From positions 1,845,501-1,909,500 of the forward strand of contig JAGPNK010000007.1 of NCBI GenBank assembly GCA_020746835.1: a DNA stretch of 64,000 nucleotides, given 5' to 3'. The stretch comes from Stachybotrys elegans. Taxonomy: Eukaryota > Ascomycota > Sordariomycetes > Hypocreales > Stachybotryaceae. How positions within the stretch are numbered: the stretch's first letter is position 1; each line of letters opens with the position of its first letter. The position numbers and the translations under genes were made by a program. The notes beneath the pieces were generated by a model. That model worked only from the letters and a program-made list of their open reading frames with translations, made no database searches and was not told where the DNA came from. Below are positions 22,964 to 33,264 of the stretch, in pieces.

Positions 22964-24506
22964 GGCAGTCTGTAGGCCGGATGGCTCTGAATAATAAGAG
23001 ACTGTTCGGTTGATGCATTAGTCCGAGACATGCCAGGCTGGCAGCACGCCACCAACGACCGTCCATCCATCGGCGAACGGCGGCGACGGTTGCCTCTCGC
23101 CAGTTGCGGCAGCTTAGTCGGAAGACACGAGCTAGCCAGGTGTGAAGCCAAAATAGCTGCGAGCAAATTCCGGAAGAGGACTCTGCCCACCGAGTGTAAA
23201 TGCCCAGCCCACGTGCCTCAATAGTTGCCAGCAACAAGAAGATTATGGAGCCAGAGTGGAAATAGTAGAATGGGATGGACAAGTTTTGCCAGGGTAGTGG
23301 AGAAGTACCGTGTCGTTGGGAGTACTCCTTATGCAGGCGGCGCCGCAAGAGCTGCTTCCCGATCCCTGACCGAGGTCGATACTAAGGCTGACCCTGGATA
23401 TGGCTGCATGCTGCTGTTGGCTTGTGCGACCAGCATTAAGATCCATACGCGAGCTATCACGCCGGTAAGTAGTCTTGGCAGCACATGTTGATGGGCATCG
23501 ACGCTGATGGAGCTGGTGAAGGCGTGCTGGGAAGATGAGACTCTGCGGAGATACAATGCGGTGCGTCCGACGATATTAAACGACGGCTAGTTAAGATGGA
23601 CAGAGCCATCTCTGATAGCCACGATTGTGAGTATTGCTGAAGGTCCAGTACTTAATATATATGGTGTATTACGTATCATGTTGTCGGGGCGGAAATGACC
23701 AGGTCGCAGATCTTGACCGAGGCGTTGGACAGAGAGGCTGTACCTCGGGTTTGCACGATTCTTGGCGTCACTAGAACACCGGGGGAGTGAGGGGGCCATC
23801 GGAATCGCTCATGACATGTCCGCAGCATGTTGTTCAGTCATGGTGGTTGGTCCTGGAGGAGGGAGGTCGAGAGTTGAAGGTCCAAGGGCCAATCAGAGGC
23901 TGAGATGAAGGCACGAGGTGCGGGACAAGCTTGATCTGGCATCCCGTTCCGGGTGTGGCGCTCCTGCCCTAGCTTGGGCGATCCGCCTGCCATTGGACTG
24001 CTTACTCTTTGCATGGGGGGCTAGAGATTGGGGCATATGATTGGTCAATTTGGCAGATACGACTTGGTTGAACATTTTGTCACGTTTCCAAAATTATGTC
24101 AAGACAATGATGGGAGGCGTTTGGGATGATGGTGAGAAAGAGAAGTATCAAGATACTAATTGTGTTGGTGAAATATCGGCAGCCTTCTCGGCTTCTGCAA
24201 ACATGGCTCTCAAGATACGACGCAGACGGTTTTGCATCCCTCTCGAAGCACGTGGGCAAAGAATGAAAAAGGTTCAGCCCAGGCATTATGAGGTACTAGG
24301 CAGGTGGCAGGGTCTCCACACGTTCCGGAGCGATGCAACCTTCCTGTGCTCCGAGGCGACATGCATCTCCAGTTCAGCTTCATGCCAGGATGCTGCCGCT
24401 TGTTCCGCATCTACGATCAATGATCGTGTCCATTGCTGCATGTTATATGGTTCTTTGATTCTAATGCACTCATGAATTTATTCAGTCTAAGTCTCTCTGA
24501 GTTGAT

Positions 24507-24530
24507 AAAAAAAAAAAAAAAAAAAAAAAA
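24507..24530. repeat. Poly(A) tract, 24 nt
   Basis: An uninterrupted run of 24 A, followed by GGTATAAAAT. It may exclude nucleosomes about 600 bp upstream of the alkaline phosphatase start. A retroposed poly(A) tail is possible, but I see no coding remnant before it. Confidence 0.9.
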
Positions 24531-24969
24531 GGTATAAAATAAGAGCCCTGGACGAGTCAACAACAGTAGATGGATGCCAGTCGAGGTTATGGAGTGGACA
24601 AAAGCACCTGGAGCTCTGCCCCCACAGTTCTCCACCACCTTTTTCTATGGTCCCTTTCAGTGGAGGTTGCCGGGGTTCGGACCTTCTGTCCAACCTTCAT
24701 CCTGCCCACTCCCTCCTCTTATACCATCATCGTTTGTTTGTTCGTTCATTCACCTCCCCGGGGAGCAGATGAAATCAATGGATGCTCCTCTCTCTGCATG
24801 GGTACCCGCAGCGCTTGGGTACGGCTGGACCGACCCGATGCACCTTGCCTGGCACCAGATGGGGTCGCTCCTCGTCTGGGTATGCTAGACAATGCATGGC
24901 TTGCGCTGCATCACAGCCTTCTGAGCTCTTCCATTGTTATTAGGCATTATGGAGGAGGGCATCTCGAGC

Positions 24970-25041
24970 TATAAAGTCTCATCGATACCCCATTCCTTTC
25001 CCCTTTCCTCTCCCCCCTCCCTCTTCCCCCCAAGCATCGCC
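24970..25041 (+). promoter_or_regulatory. TATA box and CT-rich core promoter of the alkaline phosphatase gene
   Basis: TATAAA at 24970-24975 is followed by a pyrimidine-rich tract (about 24990-25041) made of CCTTTCC/CTCCCC blocks. The start codon lies at 25112. A TATA box followed by a CT block just ahead of the start is typical of strongly expressed fungal genes. Confidence 0.55.
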
Positions 25042-25111
25042 TGTCTGTTGCTCCCTCCTGGTTGCGGTCCCCTCGTTTCTCGCCGCTCTCTCCCCCCTCC
25101 CTCTCGTCAAG

Positions 25112-27300
25112 ATGGTTGCCAAGCTCAACGCCGCTGCTGTCCTGGCAGCCTCGCTGTCCGCCGTCTCGGCCCAGACCTACCAGCGCCTGGGAACATGCCC
25201 GACCCTCGGCTGCATCCTGCCACCGGACCAGGCCGACTTCCTGCCCGGCCAGCTCTTCGACCTCCGCGTCGAGGTCCACGCTCCCGTCAACGGCTCCGAG
25301 GCCGCCCACGACGGCAAGCCCGACGAAAACTTCAAGGTCACCATCGCCAAGGAGGGCGAGGAGCCTCAGGACTTTGCCACCGCCTTTAGCATCAAGGAGC
25401 CCGACGTCGAGACCTGGGACTTCTCCTGGTACGAGGACCTCTTCGCTGAGGACAGGGACCAAGGTTCCGTCGTCAACGTAGCTGCCAAGGCCTACCGCAA
25501 GCTCGCTCTCTACGAGCCCGGCACCTACACTGTCACCCTCACCTACTATGATGGTGAGGAGACGACGGCTGAGTGGACTGTCCGTCCAATCGCCAACGAG
25601 CGCAAGGCCAAGAACGTCATCTTCTTCATCGGCGACGGCATGACCACCAACATGGTACGCTCATACTCTTCAGCTCATTCCTCGTCGCATCCTAACTTGA
25701 TGTGCAGATCACCGCTGCTCGCCTGCTAGGACACCAGAGCATCAACGGAAAGTACATGACCCGCATGAAGATGGACGAGTTTCCTGTCCTCGGTCACCAG
25801 ATGACCCACTCCATCGATACCTACATCACCGACTCTGGTGAGTGCTCGATCTCTTCTCGCGCGTCTTCATCGCAGACTCTGACCACCGTACAGCAAACTC
25901 GGCCTCCGCGCTCTACACCGGGCACAAGAGCACTGTCAACGCCATGGGGTGAGGTCGACCTGTTCCATCTCCAATGGGTAGTCCAAGCTAACGAGCGTCC
26001 AGTGTCTACGCTGACTCCTCGGAGGATCCCTTTGACGACCCCAAGGTTGAAACCATTGTCGAAATCTTCAAGCGTCTTACTGTGAGTAGCCATCGTGCTC
26101 CTCAGCTTAGCAATGGCTCACAGAGATTGATAGGGTGGCGCTTGGGGTGCCGTCTCCACTGCCTTCATTGCCGACGCTACTCCCATTGCCCTGTCCGGCC
26201 ACACCCGTCTCCGTGGCGAGTACGGTCCTCTGGTCAACCAGGCCCTCAACGGTGTGCGCGAGTACAACTGGACCCGCACTGGTGGCCCTGACGTCTACTT
26301 TGGCGGTGGCGCTGAGCAATTCATCCCCGGATCTGGCTCCTACGAGGGTCTCGACTTCTACAAGGAGTTCGCCGACCGCGGCTACGCCGTCAGCTGGAAC
26401 AAGACTTCCCTCGAGGCCCTTGACAACGAGGAGAGGGCTCTGGGCATCTTCTGCACTGGCAACCTCCCCGTCTGGCTTGACCGCAACATCTACACCGAGA
26501 ACATTGCCAGCCAGACCAACGACCCCAGCGGCAACGGCAAGGCTGCGACGGACCTGCCCGGTCTCAAGGACATGACCATCAAGGCCGTCGAGATCCTTGC
26601 CAACCGCGGTGCTGAGAAGGGCTTCTTCCTCATGTCCGAGGCCGCCTCGGTCGACAAGCAGATGCACGCCATGGACTACGACCGTGCCCTGGGTGACCTT
26701 CTCGAGCTCGACGACACCATCCGCGCCACCGTCGACAAGCTCGAGGAGCTCGGCATCCTCGAGGAGACGCTCATCGTCGTCTCTGCTGACCACGGCCACG
26801 GCTTCGACGTCTGGGGATCCGCCGACACCGAGTACCTCTCGGCTCAGGACGACGACCGCGCCAAGCGTAGGGCCATTGGCACCTACGAGAAGTCTGGCAA
26901 GTCTCAGTACACGTCGCCCGGCAAGCTCAACTACGGCACTGGCGCCAACTTCCCTGCCAACTGGGAGCCCCGCTACGCCATTGCCGGCGGTCTCGGTGCC
27001 GCCCCCGACCATCGCGAGAACTACAAGGTCCACAAGAAGCCCCGTAGTGCCACGACCCGCCTGAACGGGGAGGCTATCGCCAACCCCGCCGACAACCCCG
27101 ATGGCTTCGTCGTCAACGGCACCCTGTCCACTAGCGAGACCTCGGGTGTCCACTCCCTAACTGATGTCCCCGTCTACGCTCTCGGCCCTTGCCAGGAGAC
27201 GTTTGGTGGTACCTACAACAACATCGACATCTTCTACAAGATTGCCAACTGCCTTGGTCTCGCCCGCGAGGAGGGCGACGGCCCCTGCTCCAAGAAGTAG
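25112..27300 (+). CDS. Secreted alkaline phosphatase family protein (657 aa)
   Basis: Five exons: 25112-25654, 25708-25837, 25894-25948, 26003-26081 and 26134-27300; all introns are 52-56 nt and the phases agree. Residues 1-20 form a signal peptide ending AVSA before QTYQRLG. An N-terminal domain rich in beta strands precedes the hydrolase. Active-site residues of the PhoA superfamily are in place: metal ligand D175 in FFIGDGM, nucleophile S224 in TDSANSASA (PhoA S102 context), D443 and H447 in SVDKQMH, D488-H489 in SADHGHG, and H609 in SGVHSLTD. It should hydrolyse phosphomonoesters outside the cell or in the secretory pathway and needs zinc. Several N-glycosylation sequons occur (for example NGS, NWT, NKT, NGT). 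A phosphate-starvation role is plausible but not shown by the sequence. Confidence 0.93.
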
Positions 27301-27894
27301 GCCGACGGCGCGGTGCATGAATTGCTTGTATACTTGTACATGATAGATGATGATGGGATGATGACGATAGAAGATACATATGGGCAAACCACAAAATGAC
27401 ATTGCAGCCGTGATAGTTGAGCAATCTAGCAGCACACAGAGCTGATTTCGCCATTACCAGTGCGTACCGTTTCGGGCCATGGATGAGCCCATGCCCGACG
27501 ATAAACAGAAGTTTATAGATGGACCTATCGCATTCCTGCATACTTATGCGAGGCTGCACTTAGTGGTGCTGGTTTAAAGGTTCACCTTTGTGTATATTCC
27601 ATTCCACTTCCGAGTATCTGAGGGCAGCAACGATGCGAATGCATAGAGAAAGCTAATGGGTCCGAAAATGACAGGCTTGACTTACTTCAACCAAGTCTTC
27701 CCACTCCACATATGTGACTGGTCATCGATCCATGATTGAAGAAATATACCGAGGAGTCGTATGAGTGGGGATTCAAACCACCCCAGCCAACGGTGCAAGA
27801 TCCTCCAACCTGCTATGTTCTGTGTTAACCTCGCTTCCTTGAGAGATGACTCGCCGAAATGACTGGATAGAATGGATGGATGGATGGATGCAAC
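27301..27894. other. Convergent intergenic tail region
   Basis: About 600 bp between the phosphatase stop codon and the end of the open extension behind cutC. It contains ATGATGGGATGATGACG-like simple sequence near 27340-27367 and a TGGATGGA repeat near 27870-27890. I see no gene. Confidence 0.5.
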
Positions 27895-27975
27895 TTAGAA
27901 GCCGAACTCAGAGATGGGACGACGGCCCGTGTAGGCAGCGCCGTAGTATCGTTTCCTGGGGTCTGTAAGGGATCG
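27895..27975 (-). other. Protein-like open extension behind the cutC stop codon
   Basis: Directly after the cutC TAG (27978-27976) the same frame stays open for 26 codons to a TAA at 27897-27895. The codons mostly end in G or C and encode a basic, Tyr/Gly-rich peptide containing RKRYYGAAYTGRR and ending ISEFGF. A good 3' splice site (CCCTTACAG) lies inside, but no upstream GT donor gives a matching phase with a normal intron length. It could be a lost C-terminus behind a nonsense mutation, a readthrough extension, or chance. Confidence 0.4.
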
Positions 27976-28818
27976 CTAGTCCGGTACAGCCACGCCAAGG
28001 GCGGCAACTGTGTCGCCGAGGAGCTCGGCATCCACATGGTCAGAGACGGGAGTCCTGCCGTCGGTGTGCAGGCGGATGGCTCCCGTGTGAAGATAGACGC
28101 CAACCTCGAGGTAGGTGGAGAGCCTGGAGGCAATGGACTCGACGTTGTGGGGGCGAAGACCTCCTCCGACGATGAGCTGCAAGTCCTTACCAATGCGGCG
28201 GCACATCTGCTCGAGGCGATCCATGTTGTCGGCGCAGTTGCCCTGGCCGCCCGAAGTTAGCACAGCCTCGAAGCCGCAGTCCTTGAGATCCTCGACGCCC
28301 TCCTCCCAGCGCGAGCTGCCGGCGATGGTGTCGAAGGCACGGTGGAAGATGCAGGGGAGGGGGCGGGCGAGCTCGATCAGCTCCTTGCAGCGTTCCTTGT
28401 CGATGGTGACGCGCTCGAGGGGCGTCTCGATGTTATCGAGGTCGCGATACTTGAGGACGCCAAAGACGAAGCCGTCTCCGGCGATGGGGTTGAGCACATC
28501 GGCGGCCTTGAAGTCGCGGATGGCCTGGCGCATCTGCTCAAACTCGACGTCGGAATAGATGAAGTCGGGGCTGCCATCGGAGGGAGGGCCACGGGGACGG
28601 ATCATGATGCGGATGGGGATCTCGAGGTTGTGCTTGACGGCGAGGAGATCGCGGAGGGGCGGGGTAGTGCCGCCTTGGGGGTAGGAGCCCGGTGCGTTGA
28701 GCTCGACGCGGTCAGCGCCGAGGTTCTGGGCCTGGAGGGCGCTTGTGCCGGAGAAGACGGCGGTCTCGAGGGGGAGGAGGCAGTTGCGCATCTCTGCGGG
28801 CGTGGGAGCTGGAACCAT
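27976..28818 (-). CDS. cutC: Copper homeostasis protein CutC family (280 aa)
   Basis: Single exon. The ATG at 28818 has an ideal context (CACCATGG), so I prefer it to the upstream in-frame ATG at 28854. The product is a CutC TIM barrel: an N-terminal strand LETAVFSGTSALQAQNLGADRVEL, then SYPQGGTTPPLRDLL, IPIRIMIRPRG, a GFVFGVLKYRDLDNI strand, CIFHRAFDTI, AVLTSGGQG and LIVGGGLRPHNV. These blocks match CutC along the whole barrel. Family members were linked to copper tolerance, but the molecular activity is unsettled. It is predicted to be cytosolic. The frame continues after the stop codon (see 27895-27975). It is divergent from the histone chaperone gene. Confidence 0.92.
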   Translation of the reverse strand: MVPAPTPAEMRNCLLPLETAVFSGTSALQAQNLGADRVELNAPGSYPQGGTTPPLRDLLAVKHNLEIPIRIMIRPRGPPSDGSPDFIYSDVEFEQMRQAIRDFKAADVLNPIAGDGFVFGVLKYRDLDNIETPLERVTIDKERCKELIELARPLPCIFHRAFDTIAGSSRWEEGVEDLKDCGFEAVLTSGGQGNCADNMDRLEQMCRRIGKDLQLIVGGGLRPHNVESIASRLSTYLEVGVYLHTGAIRLHTDGRTPVSDHVDAELLGDTVAALGVAVPD

Positions 28819-29762
28819 GGTGAGTGAGTTGGACGCAGGGTCAACGCGATGCACAAAGGAGAGAGATGATGTCGAGTTTCGACGAGACGAAAGTGCAGAG
28901 AGAGAAGCTTTGCTACGACTTGATGCACTTGCTCAAGGTAAGATGGGACGAATAGGGGGTAGGTATATGATGGGCTTGGAGACGGGATACTCGCATGAGG
29001 TTGCGCGAACGGAGGTGAAGAAGGAAGAGGAAGGGATCGTGAGCTGGAGAACTGAGGTGATATTTATGAGAGGAATGGAACGCCAGGCTACCTTGCTGGT
29101 TGCAGCTGTCCTATTGTTGGCAGGCGCTGAATGGCGCGATATCTCTGTATTCACGCAGCTGTCAACAGCCGAACTGCATGGAAGCCATAATGGGGGCATA
29201 CATGTCTATTCACCAGCGGTCTCTACCCATTGAAACAGGCACCATCAATGAAGCTGGAATCAGGCACGCATGATGGCGTGCATTGTCGTCAGCCGTAACA
29301 AAGTAATAAAACGCAGTTAATGGTGATGGTGATGGAGGTTGTTGGTGTTGAAGGAGGAGGAAGATGAATGGACCAATCACAGACCTCTGACTAGACGAAC
29401 AGGAGGGACCCTGAATGACAGAAAGAGGGGTCGTTTCTGGGAGGCATCACTAAGAGAAACGAGGACCAAGTGGAGGTATGAGATCAAGATCCATCCCACA
29501 GTGGGCTTCTTTACATCAGAAACAAGGTCCCTGGAGATCTTTTTCTTTTTTATCCTCCGCTTCTTTTTGCATTTCCTTTTTTTCCTTGTGGTACTTTGGT
29601 ACTTCAAGTCTGTCATGACAATTTGCCCGTCAATTAATCAATTGGTGGCTTGCGCCAGTCGAGAAAAGGGCAAATGACATCAACGGCTCCACCCCCGCTT
29701 CCAACTTCATTGGATCATCCTGCCTTCACTTGCACATGCGCAAGCTTCCCATCTTTTTTTTT

Positions 29763-29808
<46 letters not shown>

Positions 29809-30010
29809 GGGCCAAACCTGCCGATTCGCCAACGAGGCGAGCGGTACGCTAGATAATTTTTCTATCGGGATAAATTAAATAATAAATAAGCTGGGACCCT
29901 GGATTTCCTTCCTGGTGTAAAGGATTGTCTTGCATTGCTCAATTCCTTTCCTCTCAAATCCCTTCCATCACTCCAACTACACACCTAGAAGCACATATTG
30001 TTTATCCAAC
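28819..30010. promoter_or_regulatory. Divergent promoter region, cutC / SET-type chaperone
   Basis: About 1.2 kb between divergent start codons, with AT-rich and pyrimidine-rich segments and an exceptionally long poly(T) tract (29754-29806). A TAAATTAAATAATAAATAAG stretch near 29870-29890 could serve as the TATA region for the chaperone gene. Confidence 0.5.
29754..29806. repeat. Poly(T) tract, 53 nt with one C
   Basis: All T except C at 29764, leaving 42 uninterrupted T. It sits about 200 bp upstream of the start codon of the SET-type chaperone gene. Long dA:dT tracts exclude nucleosomes and often mark fungal promoters. The exact length is prone to sequencing error. Confidence 0.93.
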
Positions 30011-31078
30011 ATGTCTGCCGAACAGCTTGACAACCCCGTCTCCTACCACCAGCTCGAGGAGCTCGAGGACGAGTTCGAGGAGGTTGAGCTCGAGCTGAGT
30101 ACGTCTCTCTCTCCGTCCCAATTCCGCTTCCTCGTGCCAATTGCTAATGCGCCAGCTCCGCCCGCCAGTCCGCCAGCAGACCAAGCTCACCAAAGACCTG
30201 CTCGCCAAGCGCGAGAAGCTCATCTCCCAGATCCCCAACTTCTGGCCCCTCGTCTTCGAGCAGGCTCCCCCCGATGTCGACGAGTACGTCCAGCCCTCGG
30301 ACGCCGTCGTGCTGGCCAATTCGCTCGTCAGCCTCACCGTGGAGCGCTTCGAGCTGCCCGGCGGCGACCCTCGCAGCATCGCCATCCGCTGGGAGTTCAG
30401 CGAGAACGACTACTTTGAAGACAAGGTGCTCGAGAAGAAGTTCTGGTGGCGCCGCCACCGCGATGGCTGGGCCGGCCTCGTCAGCGAGCCCGTCACCATC
30501 AACTGGAAGAAGGGCAAGGACCTGACGGGCGGCATGCTCGACCTCGCCAAGAAGGTCTACGAGGAGGACAAGGCCGCCGGCGACGCCAAGCCCGCCGGGG
30601 AGACCGAGGCCAAGAAGGCCCTCAACACTCTTATGGAGAAGACCGGGCTCAACGGCGTCAGCTTCTTCTGCTGGTTCGGCTTCGCCGGCCGCAAGGTCTC
30701 GGAGGAGGAGAACAAGGAGGCCATCAAGCTCGAGCAGGAGAAGCGCAAGGCCCTCAAGGAGGGCAAGGAGGTCGACGTCATGGACGAGGACAATGAAGAC
30801 GAGGACGATGACGAGGACGATGAGTACGAGTATGAGATCTTCCCCACCGCCGACGACCTGGCCGTGTTCCTCGCCGAGGATCTGTACCCCGGCGCCATCA
30901 AGTACTTCCGTAAGTCCCCCTTCTTTTGCTGGCATGAGAGAGAGATTGATACTGACATGTCGCAGTCACCGCCCAGGAGCAGGACGGCATGAGCGATCTC
31001 AACTTCGAGTCGGATGACGAGATGGAGGACGGCGACGAGGACAAGGCCAAGCCTCCCAGCAAGAAGCGCAAGGCTTAG
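30011..31078 (+). CDS. NAP-family histone chaperone, SET/Vps75 type (313 aa)
   Basis: Three exons: 30011-30098, 30169-30909 and 30966-31078. For intron 1 the phase requires the acceptor at 30168 (CCCGCCAG), not the nearer GCCAG at 30155. The product begins with an acidic dimerisation helix, followed by the NAP earmuff domain (IPNFWPLVFEQ, FSENDYFEDKVLEKKFWW, then SFFCWFGF). After the core lies a long acidic tract of Asp/Glu at about 240-260, a DLYPGAIKYF segment, and a C-terminal PSKKRKA nuclear localisation signal. SET/TAF-I and Vps75 bind H3-H4 and H2A-H2B; Vps75 works with the Rtt109 acetyltransferase. Which of the two is the closer relative I cannot tell. Its promoter carries a 53-nt poly(T) tract. 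Confidence 0.92.
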
Positions 31079-31517
31079 ACGATGAGATGAAATGAGATGC
31101 GAAAATGACGCTGAGATCCCCTTGTGCATTTCTTTTTCTTCTACTTTCTTTTTTTTTTTTTTGCTGGGCTGGCTGGGTTGGTTGCGTGCGATGGTTTCAA
31201 GCACGCGGGGACACGAAAAGAATTCCCTAGCATTATCAATTATAGGACTCAAACACTTACATTCTAACAATGTATGTAGCATCGGTACATCTGTGATGGT
31301 GCATGCAAAGTTGAAGGACATGGCATGTTTGGGGGTGGAACGACCCCCGTTTATCCATGAGAAGCTACTGCCAAAAGCACAAATGATGACATAGTTTCAA
31401 CATCACCTCATCCATCACCCACACCTCCATTTCCCCGTCTCCAACCAGAATGGCATAGTTGGAGAAATCCCCTTACACTCGTCCTCCGCGGCCGATCTCC
31501 GAACCCCTCTCTTTACC
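31079..31517. other. Intergenic region between chaperone and questin-oxidase-like gene
   Basis: About 440 bp. A CTTTTTTTTTTTTTTG tract near 31146-31162 follows the chaperone stop codon. I see no gene and no clear TATA box. Confidence 0.5.
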
Positions 31518-33188
31518 ATGGCTTTTTCTTCCTCTTCTTCTTCCTCTTCTCCCTGGAAGCTCCTCTCACGACATCATCGCACCTTGACTCGCCGTCTCAG
31601 ACAGGCGGCCTCGATACACACGCAGAGCATGGCGACGCCGTTCAGCATCCGCGTTTCCCCGGCTAACACGGGCTTGTGGGCGGCGAGGCAGGACGAGGCT
31701 TCATCGGCCAAGGTCTCGGAGCTGCTGCAGAAGGATCTTGAGGTTGGTGCTGCCGAGGTTCATATTGGGTGGTAGAGCGGCTGTTCAGGGCTTACGGATT
31801 GAGACAGCGACACCACTGCTTCTTCAACCTCGATGGCTTCCATAACCACGTAGGCACTCCTCCTCCCGCTCAACGGAAAACAAGGCATCTCATTGCATCG
31901 GCAGATTTCGCATCATCTCCTCAGCTTATACGGCACGGGCAGCGACCCTCGAGCCCTAGAACAAGCCTACGACGCCAACGCCTCGTACCAGAACCACGTC
32001 AAGGAGCCTCGCGACAAGGTCGTCCGCGAGCTGAGGCAGGACTGGGCCAATGCCTCCAAGTACCTTAGTAAGGGGCAGTACTACAGCGACTTTCTGCGCT
32101 TCTTCCAGCTCGAGATTCAGGACAAGGGGTGGCAGGAGGTGCTGGCCGAGTATGTCTTCAAGGGTGATGCGAGCAGTCATGACATGATGGCTCGTCTATA
32201 CGCCGGTACGCTCCCACCACGTACCCTTCGTCATTCTGTTCCTTCGGCTCCCGCTCACATTTCTTGAAGGGTTTCTACACCCCATGATTCAGCTCATGTA
32301 CGGCGTCGAGTGGGAGCAGCCCGCCATCGTCGCCGAGGGCCTCGCCCAGGCCGCCGTGCACGCCAACAAGCTCGGCGACCTCTTGGCGCAAACTGACGCC
32401 GCGGCCCCAGCAACCGCAGCGCCATCCCGCAGCATATTCGAGCTGTACGATGTGGTGCGCAACAATGAGAAGCTCGCCAGAAGCGCGCGCTGGGAGGACC
32501 CCAACCGTCTGTACGACGGCGTCATGAAGCGTGCGCTGGAAGAAGCCGTTGCCGTCGCGAGCCAGGTGAAGGTACTACCCGAGGAGCTCGAGGAACGTAC
32601 GGTCGAGATGTTTCATACCGCAGCTTGGGTGGCGGCGGCGGCGGCTTTGCATCCTCCTTATATACCCAAGTTTGACTTCTTCCTCATGTCAGTCCTTCAA
32701 ATGAAGGCCTCCGCTCGTGACTTGACACGCTGACGCTGTTTAGACACCATCTGAATGCTGCACCGATATTCCTCTCCTTCAACAAGCAGGCCTGGATCTC
32801 GCAGGACATGAAAATACGACTTCTCGAGTGGAAGATCCGCACTGATCTACTGCAGTATGTCGCCAGGGGATGCCCCCCGCTGCAGACGGAGCGCATTCGC
32901 CAATATAAACCCCGCGATGAGAAGCTCGTCTCCAGGCCGGAAGAGCTGCTCCCCCGGTTTCACGCTATTCCCGACGACGGGCATACAATCAAGGTTGTGC
33001 GGGCGTTGCTTATCGCACAGCAGCTTTCACTGCGGTATATCGGGCGTCCCTGGGTTCAGATTACGGATGACGACATGTGGTTGAAGATTCATTATATCTT
33101 GCTGGACAGCGTGGAGGGCTATGAGGATCGTTGGGTGAGGTCGGCTGGGTTCGAGGAAGCCTGGGAGGGTATCCCAACGGCACATTGA
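31518..33188 (+). CDS. Questin-oxidase-like protein (DUF4243/AflY family, 476 aa)
   Basis: Five exons: 31518-31742, 31808-31849 (42 nt), 31905-32205, 32270-32687 and 32744-33188; all phases agree. The first 40 residues are serine- and arginine-rich with no acidic residue, which resembles a mitochondrial presequence; an internal ATG at 31629 would remove it. Histidine-rich motifs of the family are present: RHHCFFN, FHNHISHHLLSLYG, HDMMARLYAGFLHPMIQLMYG, FFLIHHLNAAPIF and, near the end, DDGHTIKVVRALLIAQQ. AflY-type enzymes carry out Baeyer-Villiger-like ring opening of anthraquinones, but the family is broad and many members have unknown substrates. No polyketide synthase or other cluster gene lies nearby, so a role outside secondary metabolism is likely. 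Confidence 0.85.
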
Positions 33189-33264
33189 GACAAATGCACA
33201 CGTCTTTCCCTCGGTTGTATCGAATTTTGAGCAATTTACATGTATTGATATCAAAAAAGAACAT

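Larger units (their letters stand above)
22964..25111. other. Intergenic region upstream of alkaline phosphatase
   Basis: About 2.1 kb with no coding frame I can support. It holds the QTRT2 3' UTR, a poly(A) tract at 24507-24530 followed by a TATAAAA-like sequence, and the pyrimidine-rich promoter of the phosphatase gene. Confidence 0.55.

Noticed and set aside
24487..24693. Retrotransposon tail suggested by the A24 run
   Set aside because: No target-site duplication or reverse-transcriptase remnant is visible next to it, so it is listed as a simple tract.
26107..27153. 348-codon antisense frame in the alkaline phosphatase gene
   Set aside because: A shadow caused by strong G/C third-position bias on the coding strand; the peptide is a Val/Gly/Leu-rich mirror without domain features.
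27740..27860. Possible tRNA on the minus strand (GGTTTGAATCC-like B box)
   Set aside because: The T-stem does not pair properly around the loop, and no matching acceptor stem or A box is found at the right distance.
30144..30935. 263-codon antisense frame in the histone chaperone gene
   Set aside because: It mirrors the acidic and charged codons of the chaperone; no independent start context or homology.
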